Below are positions 32,687-33,417 of a DNA stretch of 33,417 bases, one piece after another. Position numbers and translations under genes: made by a program. Source of the DNA: an uncultured Acidobacteriaceae bacterium. Lineage in GTDB: Bacteria; Acidobacteriota; Terriglobia; Terriglobales; Acidobacteriaceae. Below the pieces are notes generated by a model. That model made no database searches. It was given only the letters and a program-made list of their open reading frames with translations, and had not been told where the DNA came from. The stretch spans positions 1 to 33,417 of the forward strand of contig CAINJJ010000019.1 of assembly GCA_903849645.1 (NCBI GenBank). Reading direction: 5' to 3'. The stretch's first letter is position 1. The number at the start of each line of letters is the position of its first letter.

Positions 32687-33155
32687 ATTGGTGGCCACGG
32701 AACGCTTTGTCGATTCGCCGCCAAGGTCGCGCAATGAAGCACTTGCGTCCCTGATGAGGCGGATTGGAATCTGCGAGGAGCGCGGCAGCGGCTGGGACAA
32801 GGTCGTCTCGCAGACCGAGATCTACCAACTGCCCGCGCCGCTCCCGGAGGCAACGCCAGAGCATACGGGCGTGATCCTTTTTGCGCCGCGGCCCTTGGCC
32901 AAAATGGACAAGGCCGACCGAATCCGTGCGGTCTACTGGCACGCCTGCCTTCGGTATGTCAGCCAGCAGCCGACGACAAATTCTTCCGTTCGGGAACGTT
33001 TTGGCATCCAGGCAAAGAACAGCTCCATCGCTTCCCGATTGATTCGAGAGGCGATAGAGTCCGGCGAGTTGGTTCCTTACGACCAGGACGCGGCACCGAA
33101 ACTGATGCGCTATTTGCCTCACTGGGCCATGCCCGACCGGAATCCGGCGGTTTGA
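32655..33155 (+). pseudogene. RecG/AlbA-type ATP-binding regulator, C-terminal fragment
   Basis: The coherent part starts near IEIGNPGAPLVATERF (from about 32655) and continues with VDSPPRSRNEALASLMRRIG and CEERGSGWDKV, the hallmark of the C-terminal ATPase-like domain in RecG-related/Schlafen-AlbA_2 proteins. It ends with a winged-helix part (SVRERFGIQAKNSSIASRLIREAIESGELV) and a natural stop at 33155. The N-terminal AlbA_2 DNA-binding half is absent. The frame is closed by a TGA at about 32592, and GTG 32688 is the only convenient start. It meets the truncated CsgG/OmpA gene head to head within some 40 bp. Confidence 0.75.
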
Positions 33156-33417
33156 TGGGCTCGGCTGTGTTCTGGCTTTACTTGATGGGTACTTGATGGA
33201 TTTGCTCGATCCGGGGCGTTGTGTTTCGCAAGATGTTGATTATAGGCGGCCTACTTGGCGCGCTTTACTTGATTGGTTGTACGCGCCGGAGCAAAAATAG
33301 ACCACGTAGCGCCGCGTTAGCGGCGTGACGTGGCGGAGTAAAAGTAGACCACCCCGCCAGGCATTGATTTCGCGGACAAGCATTTTTCTTTGGGGAGTGC
33401 CGAAGTTGATTCGGCGC
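33156..33417. repeat. Repeat-rich right edge resembling an insertion-element end
   Basis: No gene is seen. Two near-identical 18-bp direct repeats, GGAGCAAAAATAGACCAC (33288-33305) and GGAGTAAAAGTAGACCAC (33335-33352), flank a hairpin CGCCGC-GTTA-GCGGCG (about 33311-33326), whose arms extend to CCACGT/ACGTGG. CTTTACTTGAT is also repeated near 33176 and 33271. Multiple short terminal repeats with GTAAAAGTAGACCAC recall IS21-type element ends; no transposase is visible before the window ends. Confidence 0.45.

Noticed and set aside
32690..33122. N-terminal extension of the CsgG/OmpA frame to 33122
   Set aside because: It is the reverse complement of the recognisable RecG/AlbA-type C-terminal domain, so it is not real coding sequence of the OmpA-type protein.

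Overview
The window most resembles a chromosomal segment of a soil or sediment acidobacterium (Acidobacteriota, probably Terriglobia). I infer this from the gene mix: multiheme c-type cytochromes, an ECF sigma factor directly followed by a Ser/Thr kinase with a TPR tail, CsgG/OmpA-type surface proteins, and an oxidative deoxysugar pathway. No rRNA or other taxonomic marker is present, so this is inference only.

Left part (1-16 kb): a probable extracellular or trans-envelope electron-transfer locus. A TPR protein resembling cytochrome c maturation factors runs off the left edge. A secreted tetraheme cytochrome (1115-1996) is followed by a strong terminator. Then come a periplasmic peptidyl-prolyl isomerase, a 611-residue outer-membrane beta-barrel, a six-bladed NHL propeller and a 12-heme cytochrome; the last three genes overlap end to end. 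A second tetraheme cytochrome (8187-9053, minus) is a close paralog of the first. Upstream of it on the same strand lie a sigma-54-dependent response regulator and a membrane histidine kinase. A second unit (13214-16021) encodes a 16-heme cytochrome and another NHL propeller. The two plus-strand cytochrome units share a 42-bp upstream element with dyad symmetry, which could be a binding site for the local regulator.

Middle part (16.1-20.6 kb): a sugar-acid catabolic cluster with an SMP-30 lactonase (minus), divergent from an IlvD-type dehydratase and two short-chain dehydrogenases. The second dehydrogenase looks like 2-keto-3-deoxy-L-fuconate dehydrogenase. Together they fit a non-phosphorylative L-fucose-type (or related sugar) oxidation route.

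Right part (20.67-33.4 kb): begins exactly at a 45-bp 3' fragment of a tRNA-Gly(CCC) gene, the classic scar of tRNA-targeted integration. The likely island carries a two-gene HTH/nucleotidyltransferase module with a palindromic operator and an apparently leaderless promoter, then a decayed SWIM zinc-finger gene; two diverged copies of a 64-bp repeat flank this segment. A long minus-strand array follows: a CsgG/OmpA-type protein, four secreted proteins of unknown function, an ECF sigma factor and a TPR Ser/Thr kinase. At about 32.65-32.69 kb the CsgG/OmpA gene and an oppositely oriented RecG/AlbA-like gene are both cut off at their 5' ends, marking a rearrangement or assembly junction. The right edge carries hairpins and short repeats resembling the end of an insertion element.
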